A stretch of 64,000 bases of DNA from the NCBI GenBank assembly GCA_013112545.1, contig JABFGJ010000004.1, forward strand, positions 62,001-126,000. The letters run 5' to 3'. Positions 8,763-18,281 of this stretch are shown here, piece by piece. Below the pieces are notes generated by a model, which did no database searches, had not been told where the DNA came from, and was given only the letters and a program-made list of their open reading frames with translations. Both the position numbers and the translations under genes were made by a program. This stretch comes from Bacteroidota bacterium. Lineage in GTDB: Bacteria > Bacteroidota > Bacteroidia > Flavobacteriales_E > Vicingaceae. Positions within the stretch are counted from its first letter, which is position 1, and every line of letters starts with the position of its first letter.

Positions 8763-9485
8763 ATGGATGTAAATAAAAACAGTTATACTTTTGCTTTCTC
8801 AGCTATTTTAGTGATAGTAGTTGCAGCAGTTCTAGCTTTTGCAGCTGAAAGTTTAAAGCCTATGCAAAAGGAGAATATGCGTTTAGAAAAAATGCAAAAC
8901 ATTCTAGCCTCAGTTAAAATTGAGGCGACTCCTGAACAAGCTAGTAGCATGTTCGAGAAATACATTGTAGATCAGAAATTACTTAATAGTCAAGGGGAAG
9001 TTGTAACGCCTTCAGGGATTACTGCTTTTGATGTCGATGTAGTAAAAGAGTTTAGAACAATTGACGAAAAGAATAGAAATTACCCATTATTCATTTTTGA
9101 GGAAAATGGTGAGAGAAAGTACATCGTGCCACTTGTAGGTAAAGGTTTATGGGGGCCAATTTGGGGTTATGTAGCTTTTGACGGCGATATGAATACCGTT
9201 TACGGTTCTACATTTGACCATAAGTCAGAAACACCAGGTTTGGGTGCTGAAATTAATACAAATGAGTTTCAAGACAAATTCATAGGTAAATCAATTTTTG
9301 ACAATAATGGAAATTATGAGTCTATCCATGTTTTGAAAGGAGGAACCGATGTTGTAGGAAATCAGCATGCAGTTGATGGAATTTCAGGAGGAACTATTAC
9401 TTCTAATGGAGTAGGAGAAATGATTCAAAGAACTTTAAATATTTATGTTCCTTATTTTAAAGGAAATCAAAAAGCATCACTATAA
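8763..9485 (+). CDS. nqrC: Na+-translocating NADH:quinone reductase subunit C
   Basis: NqrC, 240 residues, anchored by one N-terminal membrane helix (FAFSAILVIVVAAVLAFA) with a periplasm-facing FMN-binding domain. The covalent-FMN motif DGISGGTITSNGV is near the C-terminus; the expected FMN-bearing threonine is about residue 211 (SGGT, where many relatives have SGAT). GLWGPIWGYVAFD and ETPGLGAEI are further family blocks. It lies 11 bp after nqrB and 23 bp before nqrD. Confidence 0.97.
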   Translation: MDVNKNSYTFAFSAILVIVVAAVLAFAAESLKPMQKENMRLEKMQNILASVKIEATPEQASSMFEKYIVDQKLLNSQGEVVTPSGITAFDVDVVKEFRTIDEKNRNYPLFIFEENGERKYIVPLVGKGLWGPIWGYVAFDGDMNTVYGSTFDHKSETPGLGAEINTNEFQDKFIGKSIFDNNGNYESIHVLKGGTDVVGNQHAVDGISGGTITSNGVGEMIQRTLNIYVPYFKGNQKASL

Positions 9486-9508
9486 AAAAAGTTTTAATAC
9501 ACTAAAAA

Positions 9509-10186
9509 ATGAGTGAAACAGCAAAAGCAGCGGAAGTTGCAGTAAAAGAACCAAAAGAGCCTTTATTCTCTAAGAAGAATAAAGCGCTTATAACTGATCC
9601 ACTAAACGACGACAACCCAATTACAATACAAGTTTTGGGAATTTGTTCAGCATTAGCAATTACAGTACAAGTAAAACAAGCATTTGTAATGGCAATGTCT
9701 GTATTGGTTGTTTTAGTTGGAGCGAATTTAATTGTTTCTTTAATGAGAAACTTAATCCCGAGTAGAGTTCGGATTATAGTTCAATTAGTAATTGTTGCGG
9801 CATTGGTAATCTTGGTTGACCAAGTATTAAAAGCATTTGTATATGATGTGAGTAAGCAATTATCTGTATTCGTTGGACTTATTATTACAAACTGTATAAT
9901 CATGGGAAGGTTAGAAGCTTTTGCATTAGCAAACAAACCATGGCCATCATTTTTAGATGCAGTAGGAAATGCAGCAGGTTATGGCTGGATTTTAATTGTT
10001 GTTGCTATTGCAAGAGAGTTTTTTGGTTCAGGAAAAATTTGGGGAGTTCAATTAATTCCAGATGCATTTTATGATTTAGGATATGCTAACAATGGACTAA
10101 TGATTTTACCTCCGATGGCTCTAATTACTGTTGGAATTATCATATGGGTACAACGTGCAAGAAACACCAAATTAATTGAAGATTAA
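9509..10186 (+). CDS. nqrD: Na+-translocating NADH:quinone reductase subunit D
   Basis: NqrD, 225 residues, a six-helix membrane subunit; NqrD and NqrE form an inverted pair that holds an iron centre between them. Diagnostic stretches are DPLNDDNPITIQVLGICSAL, FVGLIITNCIIMGRLEAFA (the invariant ITNCI cysteine motif), and DAVGNAAGYGWILIVVAIAREFFGSG. A soluble N-terminal extension of about 30 residues (MSETAKAAEVAVKEPKEPLF) precedes the core and is slightly longer than in Vibrio. The gene is followed 20 bp later by nqrE. Confidence 0.98.
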   Translation: MSETAKAAEVAVKEPKEPLFSKKNKALITDPLNDDNPITIQVLGICSALAITVQVKQAFVMAMSVLVVLVGANLIVSLMRNLIPSRVRIIVQLVIVAALVILVDQVLKAFVYDVSKQLSVFVGLIITNCIIMGRLEAFALANKPWPSFLDAVGNAAGYGWILIVVAIAREFFGSGKIWGVQLIPDAFYDLGYANNGLMILPPMALITVGIIIWVQRARNTKLIED

Positions 10187-10206
10187 TAAAGAATAATTAA
10201 GAAAAA

Positions 10207-10821
10207 ATGGAATATTTTAACATTTTCGTCAAATCGATTTTTATCGAAAACATGATTTTCGCCTATTTCTTAGGTATGTGTTCTTATTTGGCTGTTTCTA
10301 AAACAGTAAAAACTGGAGTAGGCTTAGGTGCAGCGGTAATCTTCGTTTTAGCAGTAACAGTTCCTGTAAACTATTTGCTAGAAAACTATGTACTTAAAGA
10401 AGGAGCTTTATCTTGGTTGGGTCAAGATTTTGCTGATGTTGATTTAAGCTTCTTAAGTTTTATTATGTTTATTGCAGTAATTGCTTCTATGGTACAATTG
10501 GTTGAGATGGCCGTTGAAAAATATGCTCCTGCACTATACGGAGCTTTAGGTATCTTTCTACCTTTAATTGCTGTTAACTGCTCTATACTAGGTGGGTCTT
10601 TATTTATGCAAGAACGTCAATATGCAAACATAGGTGAAGCTACAGTTTTTGGTTTAGGTTCAGGAGTTGGTTGGTTTTTAGCCATAGTAGCTATTGCAGC
10701 GATTAGAGAAAAAATCAGGTATTCAAATGTTCCAGCACCTTTACGTGGTTTGGGAATTACATTTATCATTACAGGCTTAATGGGTATTGCATTCATGAGT
10801 TTTATGGGAATCGAATTATAA
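10207..10821 (+). CDS. nqrE: Na+-translocating NADH:quinone reductase subunit E
   Basis: NqrE, 204 residues, the partner of NqrD, with six membrane segments. The start [31 protein letters not shown] contains the GMCSYLA cysteine motif, and [16 protein letters not shown] contains the matching NCSILG cysteine motif. Both lie at the symmetry axis that coordinates iron in the solved complex. It lies 18 bp before nqrF. Confidence 0.98.
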   Translation: MEYFNIFVKSIFIENMIFAYFLGMCSYLAVSKTVKTGVGLGAAVIFVLAVTVPVNYLLENYVLKEGALSWLGQDFADVDLSFLSFIMFIAVIASMVQLVEMAVEKYAPALYGALGIFLPLIAVNCSILGGSLFMQERQYANIGEATVFGLGSGVGWFLAIVAIAAIREKIRYSNVPAPLRGLGITFIITGLMGIAFMSFMGIEL

Positions 10822-10839
10822 TTTAAAGAAAACTAAAAA

Positions 10840-12153
10840 ATGGTTTTAGCATTAATAAATACACTTACTATCGGAGCAGCAATTCTTGTTGGTCTAATCG
10901 TAGTTCTTTTGTTGGTTAGTTTGTTACTATGGGCAAAAGCAAAATTAACATCTTCAGGACCTGTTACTTTAACAATAAATGGTGAAAAAACTGTTGAAGT
11001 TAATGCAGGAAGCACTTTGCTTTCAACATTAGGTAACGAAAAAATATTTTTGCCTTCTGCTTGTGGTGGCGGTGGTACTTGTGCCATGTGTAAGTGTCAG
11101 GTAGTAAGCGGAGGAGGAGAAATACTTCCAACTGAAAAACCTTATTTCTCTAGAAAAGAAATTGCCGATAATTGGAGACTAGGCTGCCAAGTGAAAGTTA
11201 AAGAAGACATGGTAATTGAAGTGCCAGAAGAGGTGTTTGGTATCAAGAAATGGGAGGCTACTGTATATTCTAACTATAGCGTAGCTTCGTTTATCAAGGA
11301 GTTTATAGTTGAATTACCAGAAGACATGGATTATAAAGCTGGTGGTTACATTCAAATTGAAATTCCAAAATGTACAATTAACTTTAAAGATATAGATATA
11401 GAGGCACACCCAGAAGAACATCCTGGTGAGCCTAATAAATTTCAAGAAGAATGGGATAAGTTTAACTTATGGCCATTACAAATGAAAAACGACGACTTAG
11501 TAGAGAGAGCATATTCAATGGCTTCATACCCTGCTGAAGGTAGAAAGATAATGCTAAATGTTCGAATTGCTACTCCACCCTGGGATCGTGAAAAGAATGG
11601 CTGGATGAATGTAAATCCTGGAATTGCATCATCTTATATTTTCTCAAGAAAGAAAGGAGATAAAGTAACAGTTTCAGGTCCTTACGGAGAATTCTTTATT
11701 AAGGAAACAGATGCTGAAATGTTATACATAGGTGGAGGTGCTGGAATGGCTCCTATGCGTTCTCACCTATACCATTTATTTAGAACAATCAAAACTGGAA
11801 GAAAGGTATCTTATTGGTACGGTGGGCGATCTAAGCGTGAATTATTTTACATCGACCATTTTAAAGCTCTGGAAAAAGATTTTCCCAACTTTAAATTTTA
11901 TATGGTACTTTCCGAGCCATTAGAGGTTGACGATTGGAAAGTTAAAAAGGACATGCAAGATGAGTCTGGTGATGGTTTTGTTGGATTTGTTCATCAATCA
12001 GTTATAGATCACTATTTATCGAATCATGAAGCACCTGAAGAAATTGAATTTTATTTCTGTGGTCCACCAATGATGAACCAAGCGGTTTTAAAAATGTGTG
12101 ACGACTGGGGAGTTCCTGAAGAGAATGTATCTTTTGATGATTTCGGAGGATAA
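10840..12153 (+). CDS. nqrF: Na+-translocating NADH:quinone reductase subunit F
   Basis: NqrF, 437 residues, the NADH-oxidising entry subunit. In order: one N-terminal membrane helix (about 8-32), a 2Fe-2S ferredoxin domain with cysteines at about 75, 81, 84 and 116 ([14 protein letters not shown] and RLGC), an FAD domain ([16 protein letters not shown]) and an NADH domain ([20 protein letters not shown]). It is about 30 residues longer than the Vibrio protein; the extra part falls around [20 protein letters not shown] and [16 protein letters not shown], an insertion common in Bacteroidota. The last gene of the operon, followed by a strong hairpin terminator. Confidence 0.98.
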   Translation: MVLALINTLTIGAAILVGLIVVLLLVSLLLWAKAKLTSSGPVTLTINGEKTVEVNAGSTLLSTLGNEKIFLPSACGGGGTCAMCKCQVVSGGGEILPTEKPYFSRKEIADNWRLGCQVKVKEDMVIEVPEEVFGIKKWEATVYSNYSVASFIKEFIVELPEDMDYKAGGYIQIEIPKCTINFKDIDIEAHPEEHPGEPNKFQEEWDKFNLWPLQMKNDDLVERAYSMASYPAEGRKIMLNVRIATPPWDREKNGWMNVNPGIASSYIFSRKKGDKVTVSGPYGEFFIKETDAEMLYIGGGAGMAPMRSHLYHLFRTIKTGRKVSYWYGGRSKRELFYIDHFKALEKDFPNFKFYMVLSEPLEVDDWKVKKDMQDESGDGFVGFVHQSVIDHYLSNHEAPEEIEFYFCGPPMMNQAVLKMCDDWGVPEENVSFDDFGG

Positions 12154-12173
12154 TTGAATTATAAAAACAAACA

Positions 12174-12202
12174 AAAAATAGCCGTTTTATACGGCTATTT
12201 TT
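12174..12202 (+). terminator. Intrinsic terminator after nqrF
   Basis: A perfect 12-bp inverted repeat: left arm 12174-12185, 5-nt loop TTTAT, right arm 12191-12202 ending in a T-run. It is 20 bp after the nqrF stop and 22 bp before the next start codon, so it should close the nqr operon. Confidence 0.85.
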
Positions 12203-12224
12203 GTTTCATCAAATTTGCTGTAAA

Positions 12225-13406
12225 ATGAAAAGACAATTCTTTACTTCTCTTATTTTTTTGACTAGTTTTTCAGTCTTTTCTCAAGTACTCGACCCACTTT
12301 TAAAGATTTCTGAATTACAAGTAAAGTCTGATAGCTTTTATAATGCAGGTCTTTTTAAAAGCCAAATAGTTCTGAAAAATGAACGTAAAGTCGTAGAGGA
12401 TAATAATATTTTTTTTACTGCCCTTACCTTATATACTTTACAATCCATTGCCGATTCATTAGACGAGTCTCAACAAATTATTATAGATACCATATATAAT
12501 CGAGCAAAAAATAATTTCAACTTATATAAAAATAGGAATGGCGGTATTACGTATAACTTTTATCAAGTAAGACCGATAGACAGACCTTTTCCTAATTTGA
12601 AACGATTTTCAAAAAAGGAAGCGGCTAGATTACCTGATGATCTTGATGATACGAGTATTTTGTACTTAATTCAAGAAACTGAGGACAGCTTAGTTGTTGA
12701 ATTGAAAAAACAAATGGAGAATGAGGTTTTTAAAGCACCTGCAGTAAAATCAAGCCTAAAAAGATACCGCGACTTTAATGCCTATAGAACCTGGTTTGTT
12801 GACAAAATGAGTCAAGACATGGATGTCTGTGTAAATACCAATGTTTTATTGTTGATGTTTAATAAGGAAGTGGAGTTTAATATGGTTGATTTTGCATCCA
12901 TGGGTTTTATTATGCAGGTGATTATCGATGATGCACATAAAGACAATGAAGAAATTATCTCTCCGCATTATTCCAATACAGCCATAATATTATATCATGT
13001 TAGTCGTTTGGTGTCTATTTTAAATCACAAAGCGTTAAATGAAATCCGCCCTAAATTACTCAAAGATATAGCCGAAGAATTAGACGAAGTAGAAAACGAA
13101 TTTGAAAGGCTAATATTATTAACATCCTTATATCGACTTGGAAGTGAAGTAGAGTATAGCATTGAGTTAGAGAAATTAGAACATGATATGAATTCCTTTT
13201 ATTGGTTTCAAGCTAATTTAATTAGTGTTAGAGATGTATTAATTAAAAAAATTTTTGGAGGAAATAAACACTTGTATTTCCGATATAAAAGCGAAGCATT
13301 TTATTGGAGTCTAGTTTTAGAACTTCAAACCTTAAGTAAAGGGAAGATAGTTAAAGACATAGATTCTGGTATGGATATTCTTATTAAGGATACTATTCTT
13401 GAATAG
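12225..13406 (+). CDS. Exported protein of unknown function, possible alpha/alpha-toroid fold
   Basis: 393 residues. I chose the ATG at 12225 rather than an upstream TTG at 12201, because 12201 lies inside the nqr terminator and the ATG gives a normal signal peptide (MKRQFFTSLIFLTSFSVFSQ). I do not recognise a named family. The mature protein is mostly helical. Two stretches, RLPDDLDDTSILYLIQ and DVCVNTNVLLLMF, resemble the acidic helix starts seen in terpenoid-cyclase-like alpha/alpha-toroid proteins (D-D-x-D-D-T/S pattern); this is a weak, motif-level resemblance. It stands alone between the nqr terminator and a second terminator shared with clpB, so neighbours give no clue. Confidence 0.75.
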   Translation: MKRQFFTSLIFLTSFSVFSQVLDPLLKISELQVKSDSFYNAGLFKSQIVLKNERKVVEDNNIFFTALTLYTLQSIADSLDESQQIIIDTIYNRAKNNFNLYKNRNGGITYNFYQVRPIDRPFPNLKRFSKKEAARLPDDLDDTSILYLIQETEDSLVVELKKQMENEVFKAPAVKSSLKRYRDFNAYRTWFVDKMSQDMDVCVNTNVLLLMFNKEVEFNMVDFASMGFIMQVIIDDAHKDNEEIISPHYSNTAIILYHVSRLVSILNHKALNEIRPKLLKDIAEELDEVENEFERLILLTSLYRLGSEVEYSIELEKLEHDMNSFYWFQANLISVRDVLIKKIFGGNKHLYFRYKSEAFYWSLVLELQTLSKGKIVKDIDSGMDILIKDTILE

Positions 13407-13430
13407 TGTAATTAGTCACATAATCTGCAA

Positions 13431-13462
13431 AAAAAGCCGCCTCAGATTCGAGGCGGCTTTTT
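13431..13462. terminator. Bidirectional terminator between convergent genes
   Basis: A perfect 13-bp stem (13431-13443 with 13450-13462), 6-nt loop, GC-rich core and A/T runs on both sides. It lies between the plus-strand unknown gene ending 13406 and clpB ending 13470 on the minus strand, and can serve both. Confidence 0.88.
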
Positions 13463-13469
13463 AATGTTT

Positions 13470-16094
13470 TTAGGAATTCACTGCTTTGTGAATTTCTTCT
13501 TCTAATGGTTTTCTAAATACTACTTGATCTTCGAAAACATCAACTACTATTACATCTCCAATTTGAACTTGACCTGCAAGTATTTCTTTAGATAGTTGAT
13601 TTAGTACTTTTCGCTGAATTAATCGCTTAACTGGTCTTGCACCAAATTGAGGGTCATAACCTTCTGCTGCAATATACTCAACTAACTCATCAGCAATTGA
13701 TAATTCGATGTTGTTTTTAGCTGCCATTTTCACCAATCCATTCAATTGAATTTTTACGATTTGCTTCACATCTTTTTTAGAAAGTGGGGTAAACAGAATG
13801 GTTTCATCAATGCGATTTAAAAACTCTGGTCGTATGGTTTTTCGCAATAAGCCCAACACTTCTCTACGAGTAGTTTCCATAACGGCATCTAATTTACTAT
13901 CATCGTAATTCTCAAAATTTTGCTGAATAATGTCGGAACCAAGGTTAGAGGTCATTATAATAATGGTATTCTTAAAGTTAACAACTCTGCCCTTATTATC
14001 AGTTAATCGTCCGTCGTCTAGTACTTGAAGTAAAATGTTAAATACATCAGGATGCGCTTTTTCTATTTCATCCAGCAGTACAACAGAGTAGGGACGTCTT
14101 CTAACTGCCTCGGTCAACTGACCGCCTTCATCATAACCTACATATCCCGGAGGTGCTCCAACCAATCGAGAAACAGCATGTCGCTCTTGATACTCACTCA
14201 TATCTATCCTAGTCATTGCATTTTCATCATCAAACAAATAATCGCTCAACGACTTCGCCAATTCAGTTTTACCAACCCCGGTTGTACCTAAGAAAATGAA
14301 TGAACCAATTGGTTTTTTCTCGTCTTGCATGCCAGCTCTACTTCTTCTAACAGCATCAGATACTGCTATAATAGCCTCTTCTTGTCCTACAACTCTTTTG
14401 TGCAATTCGGCTTCCATGTGCAAAAGTTTCTCTCGCTCACTTTTTAGCATTTTGCTAATCGGAATTCCTGTCCATCGGCTAACAACGTCAGCAATTTCTT
14501 CAGAATCAACCTCTTCTTTAATTAAAGTAGCCTTAGCTTTAATCTCTGCAAAATCTGCTTTCAATATTTCTAACGCTCTCTCAGACTCCTTAATTTTTCC
14601 GTATCTAATTTCTGCAACTCGTTCAAAATCTCCTGCACGCTCAGCTTGTTCAGCTTCATGTTTCAATTGCTCAATTTGTTCTTTCGCTTTTTGAATACCA
14701 TCTACAATGCCTCTTTCTTTTTGCCATTGGGCATTCAAAGCATTTCTTTTCTCGTTTAAATTGGCAATTTCTTCTCCTAGCACTTTCAGTTTTGCAGTAT
14801 CCTTTTCTCGTTTTATAGCTTCACGTTCTATTTCTAACTGCATTACTTTACGATCTAATTCATCTAGCTCTTCTGGTTTCGAATTCATTTCCATCCGCAA
14901 CTTAGATGCAGCTTCGTCAATTAAGTCAATGGCTTTATCGGGCAAAAATCGATCGCTGATGTAACGTTGTGAAAGCTCTACAGCTGCAATAATCGCTTCA
15001 TCTTTAATTTGAACTTTATGATGAGTTTCATATTTATCTTTTATTCCTCTTAAGATAGAAATAGCATCTTCAGTATTTGGCTCTTCTATTAGTACTTTCT
15101 GAAATCGTCTTTCTAAAGCTTTGTCTTTTTCAAAATACTTTTGATATTCGTTTAATGTGGTTGCTCCAATTGCTCTTAATTCACCTCTTGCCAAAGCTGG
15201 TTTTAGAATATTAGCCGCATCCATCGCACCTTCACCGCCGCCTGCACCTACTAGTGTGTGAATTTCATCAATGAACATAACAATGTCACCCTCAGATGAT
15301 ATAACTTCCTTAATAACTGATTTTAAACGATCTTCAAATTCTCCTTTGTATTTAGCTCCGGCAATCAATGCACCCATATCTAAAGAATAAATTATTTTAT
15401 CTTTAAGGTTTTCTGGAACATCTCCTGCAATTATTCGGTGAGCAATTCCTTCAGCTATGGCAGTTTTACCAACTCCAGGTTCTCCAATTAAAATGGGGTT
15501 GTTTTTTGTTCTTCTCGAAATAATTTGCAGCACTCTACGGATTTCATCATCTCGCCCAATGATTGGGTCAAGTTTGTTTTGATCAGCTAATTCATTTAGA
15601 TTCCTAGCGTATTTACTCAAAGCATTGTAATTATCTTCTGCACTTGCAGAAGTAACTCTTTCGCCTTTTCGTAGCTCTTTTATGGCTTCTTTTAATCCTT
15701 TTTCGTTAACTCCACTATCTTTTAATAGTTGAGCTATCTGGTCGCCGCTTTTTAAAATACCCAACAAGAGGTGCTCGATTGAAACATATTCATCGTCAAA
15801 TTCTTTCAAATAAGAATTCGCGTGATTTAAAGCTTCTGAACCTTTTTTAGAGATGTAAATATCTCCACCTGTTACAGTTGGATAACTTGCAATGATTCGA
15901 TCTAATGCTTGTAATACATTTTCATAATTGACTCCTAACTTTTTTAAAATAAAAGGAGCCACGTTTTGATCTACTTCAGTTATGGCTTTTAAAATGTGTC
16001 CGTTTTCTATCGCTTGGTGCTTAAAACCCATAGCGATTTGTTGAGCCTGTTGAATGGCTTCTTGTGATTTTATGGTATAATTTTTAAAATTCAT
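13470..16094 (-). CDS. clpB: ATP-dependent disaggregase ClpB
   Basis: ClpB, 874 residues, the Hsp100 disaggregase that rescues aggregated proteins with DnaK. In order: Clp N-domain (1-145), first AAA+ module (Walker A GEPGVGKT at 204-211, Walker [11 protein letters not shown]), a long coiled-coil middle domain (about 405-530, [21 protein letters not shown] in part), and the second AAA+ module (Walker A GTTGVGKT at 603-610, then [16 protein letters not shown]). The middle domain distinguishes ClpB from ClpA and ClpC. Walker A2 has T where most ClpB have P (GPTGVGKT), a mild variation. The gene is single, between two noncoding gaps; an inverted repeat 64 bp upstream may control it. Confidence 0.98.
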   Translation of the reverse strand: MNFKNYTIKSQEAIQQAQQIAMGFKHQAIENGHILKAITEVDQNVAPFILKKLGVNYENVLQALDRIIASYPTVTGGDIYISKKGSEALNHANSYLKEFDDEYVSIEHLLLGILKSGDQIAQLLKDSGVNEKGLKEAIKELRKGERVTSASAEDNYNALSKYARNLNELADQNKLDPIIGRDDEIRRVLQIISRRTKNNPILIGEPGVGKTAIAEGIAHRIIAGDVPENLKDKIIYSLDMGALIAGAKYKGEFEDRLKSVIKEVISSEGDIVMFIDEIHTLVGAGGGEGAMDAANILKPALARGELRAIGATTLNEYQKYFEKDKALERRFQKVLIEEPNTEDAISILRGIKDKYETHHKVQIKDEAIIAAVELSQRYISDRFLPDKAIDLIDEAASKLRMEMNSKPEELDELDRKVMQLEIEREAIKREKDTAKLKVLGEEIANLNEKRNALNAQWQKERGIVDGIQKAKEQIEQLKHEAEQAERAGDFERVAEIRYGKIKESERALEILKADFAEIKAKATLIKEEVDSEEIADVVSRWTGIPISKMLKSEREKLLHMEAELHKRVVGQEEAIIAVSDAVRRSRAGMQDEKKPIGSFIFLGTTGVGKTELAKSLSDYLFDDENAMTRIDMSEYQERHAVSRLVGAPPGYVGYDEGGQLTEAVRRRPYSVVLLDEIEKAHPDVFNILLQVLDDGRLTDNKGRVVNFKNTIIIMTSNLGSDIIQQNFENYDDSKLDAVMETTRREVLGLLRKTIRPEFLNRIDETILFTPLSKKDVKQIVKIQLNGLVKMAAKNNIELSIADELVEYIAAEGYDPQFGARPVKRLIQRKVLNQLSKEILAGQVQIGDVIVVDVFEDQVVFRKPLEEEIHKAVNS

Positions 16095-16157
16095 GGGTTC
16101 TTTTTTTAATTCGATTTGCTTTCATCAAAATAAACTCCAATCCATAAAACGAACTTT

Positions 16158-16174
16158 TGACGGAAATTTTGTCA
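16158..16174. promoter_or_regulatory. Inverted repeat upstream of clpB, candidate operator
   Basis: The sequence TGACGGAAATTTTGTCA is an imperfect palindrome with TGAC/GTCA arms, 64 bp before the clpB ATG. Its place upstream of a stress gene suggests a regulator site. It is not the CIRCE element of HrcA (different arms and spacing). The binding protein is unknown. Confidence 0.35.
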
Positions 16175-16206
16175 GTAAAAAGCTAAAATATGAGCAAAAA
16201 GCGGAC

Positions 16207-18129
16207 TTAATGGCTTATAATTATCGGTTTAGTTAGAATTCCATGGTTAGTGAATAAGCGAACTAAATAAGAGCCATTGGCAAAAGAAGTCACATCTATC
16301 GATTTAGATTTTGTTTGTTGTACAATTACTTTCCCATCTAAGTTTAAAAGTTCGATGGAGTTTATTTTAATATTTTTTGAAGTTTTAATTTGTAAAACTT
16401 GATTAACAGGGTTTGGGAAAATATCAATTTCAGCCTCTAAGTTTTGTTGTTCAGTAATACCAGTAAATATTGTGCTCTTAGCGCCAATCCATTTTAATGG
16501 GTCAAAAACCATTTGATTGATTGTTTTGCTAATTGGAATCTGAAAATTTTGTCCAGAGAAACTAGGATTTACAACGATGATGGTATCCCAACCATTTCCT
16601 TGTAATTTATAGGGTATAGGCATATTGAAAAAATAAACGGATGGGTCGGATTGGGTTTGTGTTATATTTAGGTTTAACATGCCAGCACTTTGCGACCAAG
16701 TAGCAGTGTAAGTTGGGTATCCTTTTCCGTAATACCAATCTTTAAAAAATTCAGTCAGGTTTAAACCTGAACTAGTTTCTAAATGTTGTTTTAAATCATT
16801 TGTTTTGGCGAATGAATAAGCCAAAGCAGGGTCTTGTAAGTAATTTCTAACTCCAGTGAAAAATGCAGAATCACCCATTTGCCAGCGGAGCATGTGCAAT
16901 AGGGAAGCACCTTTATAATAAGGAATTCTTGTGAAAATGGAGTCAGCGTGACTAGTATCACTAATGAAAACCGATTTGTGAGGGTATAAAAAACTCACAT
17001 TCCGATAGCCTTGTAATTGATAAGGAAGGTAATTCGAGTTGTGTAAAATATCAAACTCATAAGTAAGAGTAGTTAGATAGGTTGCAAAAGCTTCGTTGAG
17101 CCATAAGTCTTGCCAAGAATTACAAGTTATAAAATTGCCAAACCATTGATGAGCTAATTCATGAGCAATAACTTCTCCGCTATAAGTACCCATAAAACTC
17201 ATGGTCTGATGTTCCATTCCTCCACCAAAAGTAAAAGAAGCATGGCCATATTTTTCATTAATAAAAGGGTAGGTTCCTAAAAGAGAATCAAAAAATACCA
17301 TAAACGGGTAGGTGGTGTTTAATGATTGGCTGATGCTTTGAACATCACCAGGATACAAAAAATGTTGAAACAAAATAGAATCATTATTCAAGGCCATTTT
17401 GTATTCGTGGATGTTGTAATTAGTAACTGCAAAAGCAATTAAATAAGTTGCAATTGGGTAATTTGATTTCCAATGGTAAGTAGCTAAAGGACCAAGTGTG
17501 TCAATAGACAATAGCAAACCATTTGATGCAACTTGATTTCTAATAGGAGTGCTAATAATAAGCTCTATGGAATCGGCCTTGTCGTTTAAGGTGTTTTTAC
17601 ACGGCCACCACGATGATGCGCCGTAAGGCTCTGAAAGAGTCCATATAATTTTATCCTGAGAATTATAGCTGTCTTGAACAAATGTTCCCAACCCATTTGT
17701 ATTTGGAACTCCTTGATAATAAATCTGTATGGAATCTATTTGTCCGATCCCTATGGTATCATTTAGCGGTATCGAAATTTGATCATTAGTGTGTGTAAAA
17801 ACACTTAGTTTTTGGTTTCGGAAATAGACAGAGTCAACTTGAAGTGCCGTGTCTAAATCGAAATAAATGTGATTAAAATTAGAATCTTTTGGTGTAAAGA
17901 AACAGGTGACCGAGCCATCTATGTATTTGATATTTGGGTCAACCTCAAGCCTTAGTCTATAATATTTAACATCGTAATTGTAGGTGTTTGGGTTATTTGG
18001 CCCACTTTTTTCGAAATTAAAAATTGCTTTTGAGCTTGTTCCATGTTTGCAAATGGGGTATTGAACTTGCGCTTTTACTTGAATGATAAATAAAGCAAGG
18101 ATAAGGGATGTAAATAAAGGTAGTTTCAT
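16207..18129 (-). CDS. M1-family metallo-aminopeptidase with T9SS C-terminal domain
   Basis: A 640-residue exported zinc peptidase. Signal peptide 1-20. The M1 catalytic set is complete: GGGMEH at 302-307 (variant of GAMEN, substrate-anchoring), HELAHQWFGNF from 323 with zinc ligands H323 and H327, and the third ligand E346 in LNEAFAT. The N-terminal beta saddle domain (about 45-235) carries YYRLRLEVDPNIKYIDGSV. After the catalytic domain (to about 465) a short beta region leads to a type-A T9SS tail beginning IFPNP at about 573. It therefore likely acts at or beyond the cell surface, trimming peptides from their N-termini for nutrition. It is monocistronic, 152 bp from the next gene. Confidence 0.94.
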   Translation of the reverse strand: MKLPLFTSLILALFIIQVKAQVQYPICKHGTSSKAIFNFEKSGPNNPNTYNYDVKYYRLRLEVDPNIKYIDGSVTCFFTPKDSNFNHIYFDLDTALQVDSVYFRNQKLSVFTHTNDQISIPLNDTIGIGQIDSIQIYYQGVPNTNGLGTFVQDSYNSQDKIIWTLSEPYGASSWWPCKNTLNDKADSIELIISTPIRNQVASNGLLLSIDTLGPLATYHWKSNYPIATYLIAFAVTNYNIHEYKMALNNDSILFQHFLYPGDVQSISQSLNTTYPFMVFFDSLLGTYPFINEKYGHASFTFGGGMEHQTMSFMGTYSGEVIAHELAHQWFGNFITCNSWQDLWLNEAFATYLTTLTYEFDILHNSNYLPYQLQGYRNVSFLYPHKSVFISDTSHADSIFTRIPYYKGASLLHMLRWQMGDSAFFTGVRNYLQDPALAYSFAKTNDLKQHLETSSGLNLTEFFKDWYYGKGYPTYTATWSQSAGMLNLNITQTQSDPSVYFFNMPIPYKLQGNGWDTIIVVNPSFSGQNFQIPISKTINQMVFDPLKWIGAKSTIFTGITEQQNLEAEIDIFPNPVNQVLQIKTSKNIKINSIELLNLDGKVIVQQTKSKSIDVTSFANGSYLVRLFTNHGILTKPIIISH

Positions 18130-18281
18130 TTTCTAAAAATAAGAAAATGATTGCTTACTTAAATCTTGTAAAACTTCTTTTAATGACTCAACAAGTGAAA
18201 AGTTTAATTGGAATTTTATTGTTTAGTTTATTTATATCTTTTATTTATAAAACCAAGTGTGAAGGTTCAATTGACCAATTT

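Noticed and set aside
6189-12153. Rnf complex instead of Nqr
   Set aside because: NqrA is present and NqrF has FAD and NADH domains with a 2Fe-2S ferredoxin; RnfB/RnfC types are absent.
16158-16174. CIRCE (HrcA) operator upstream of clpB
   Set aside because: CIRCE has 9-bp arms (TTAGCACTC) with a 9-bp spacer; this palindrome differs in sequence and geometry.
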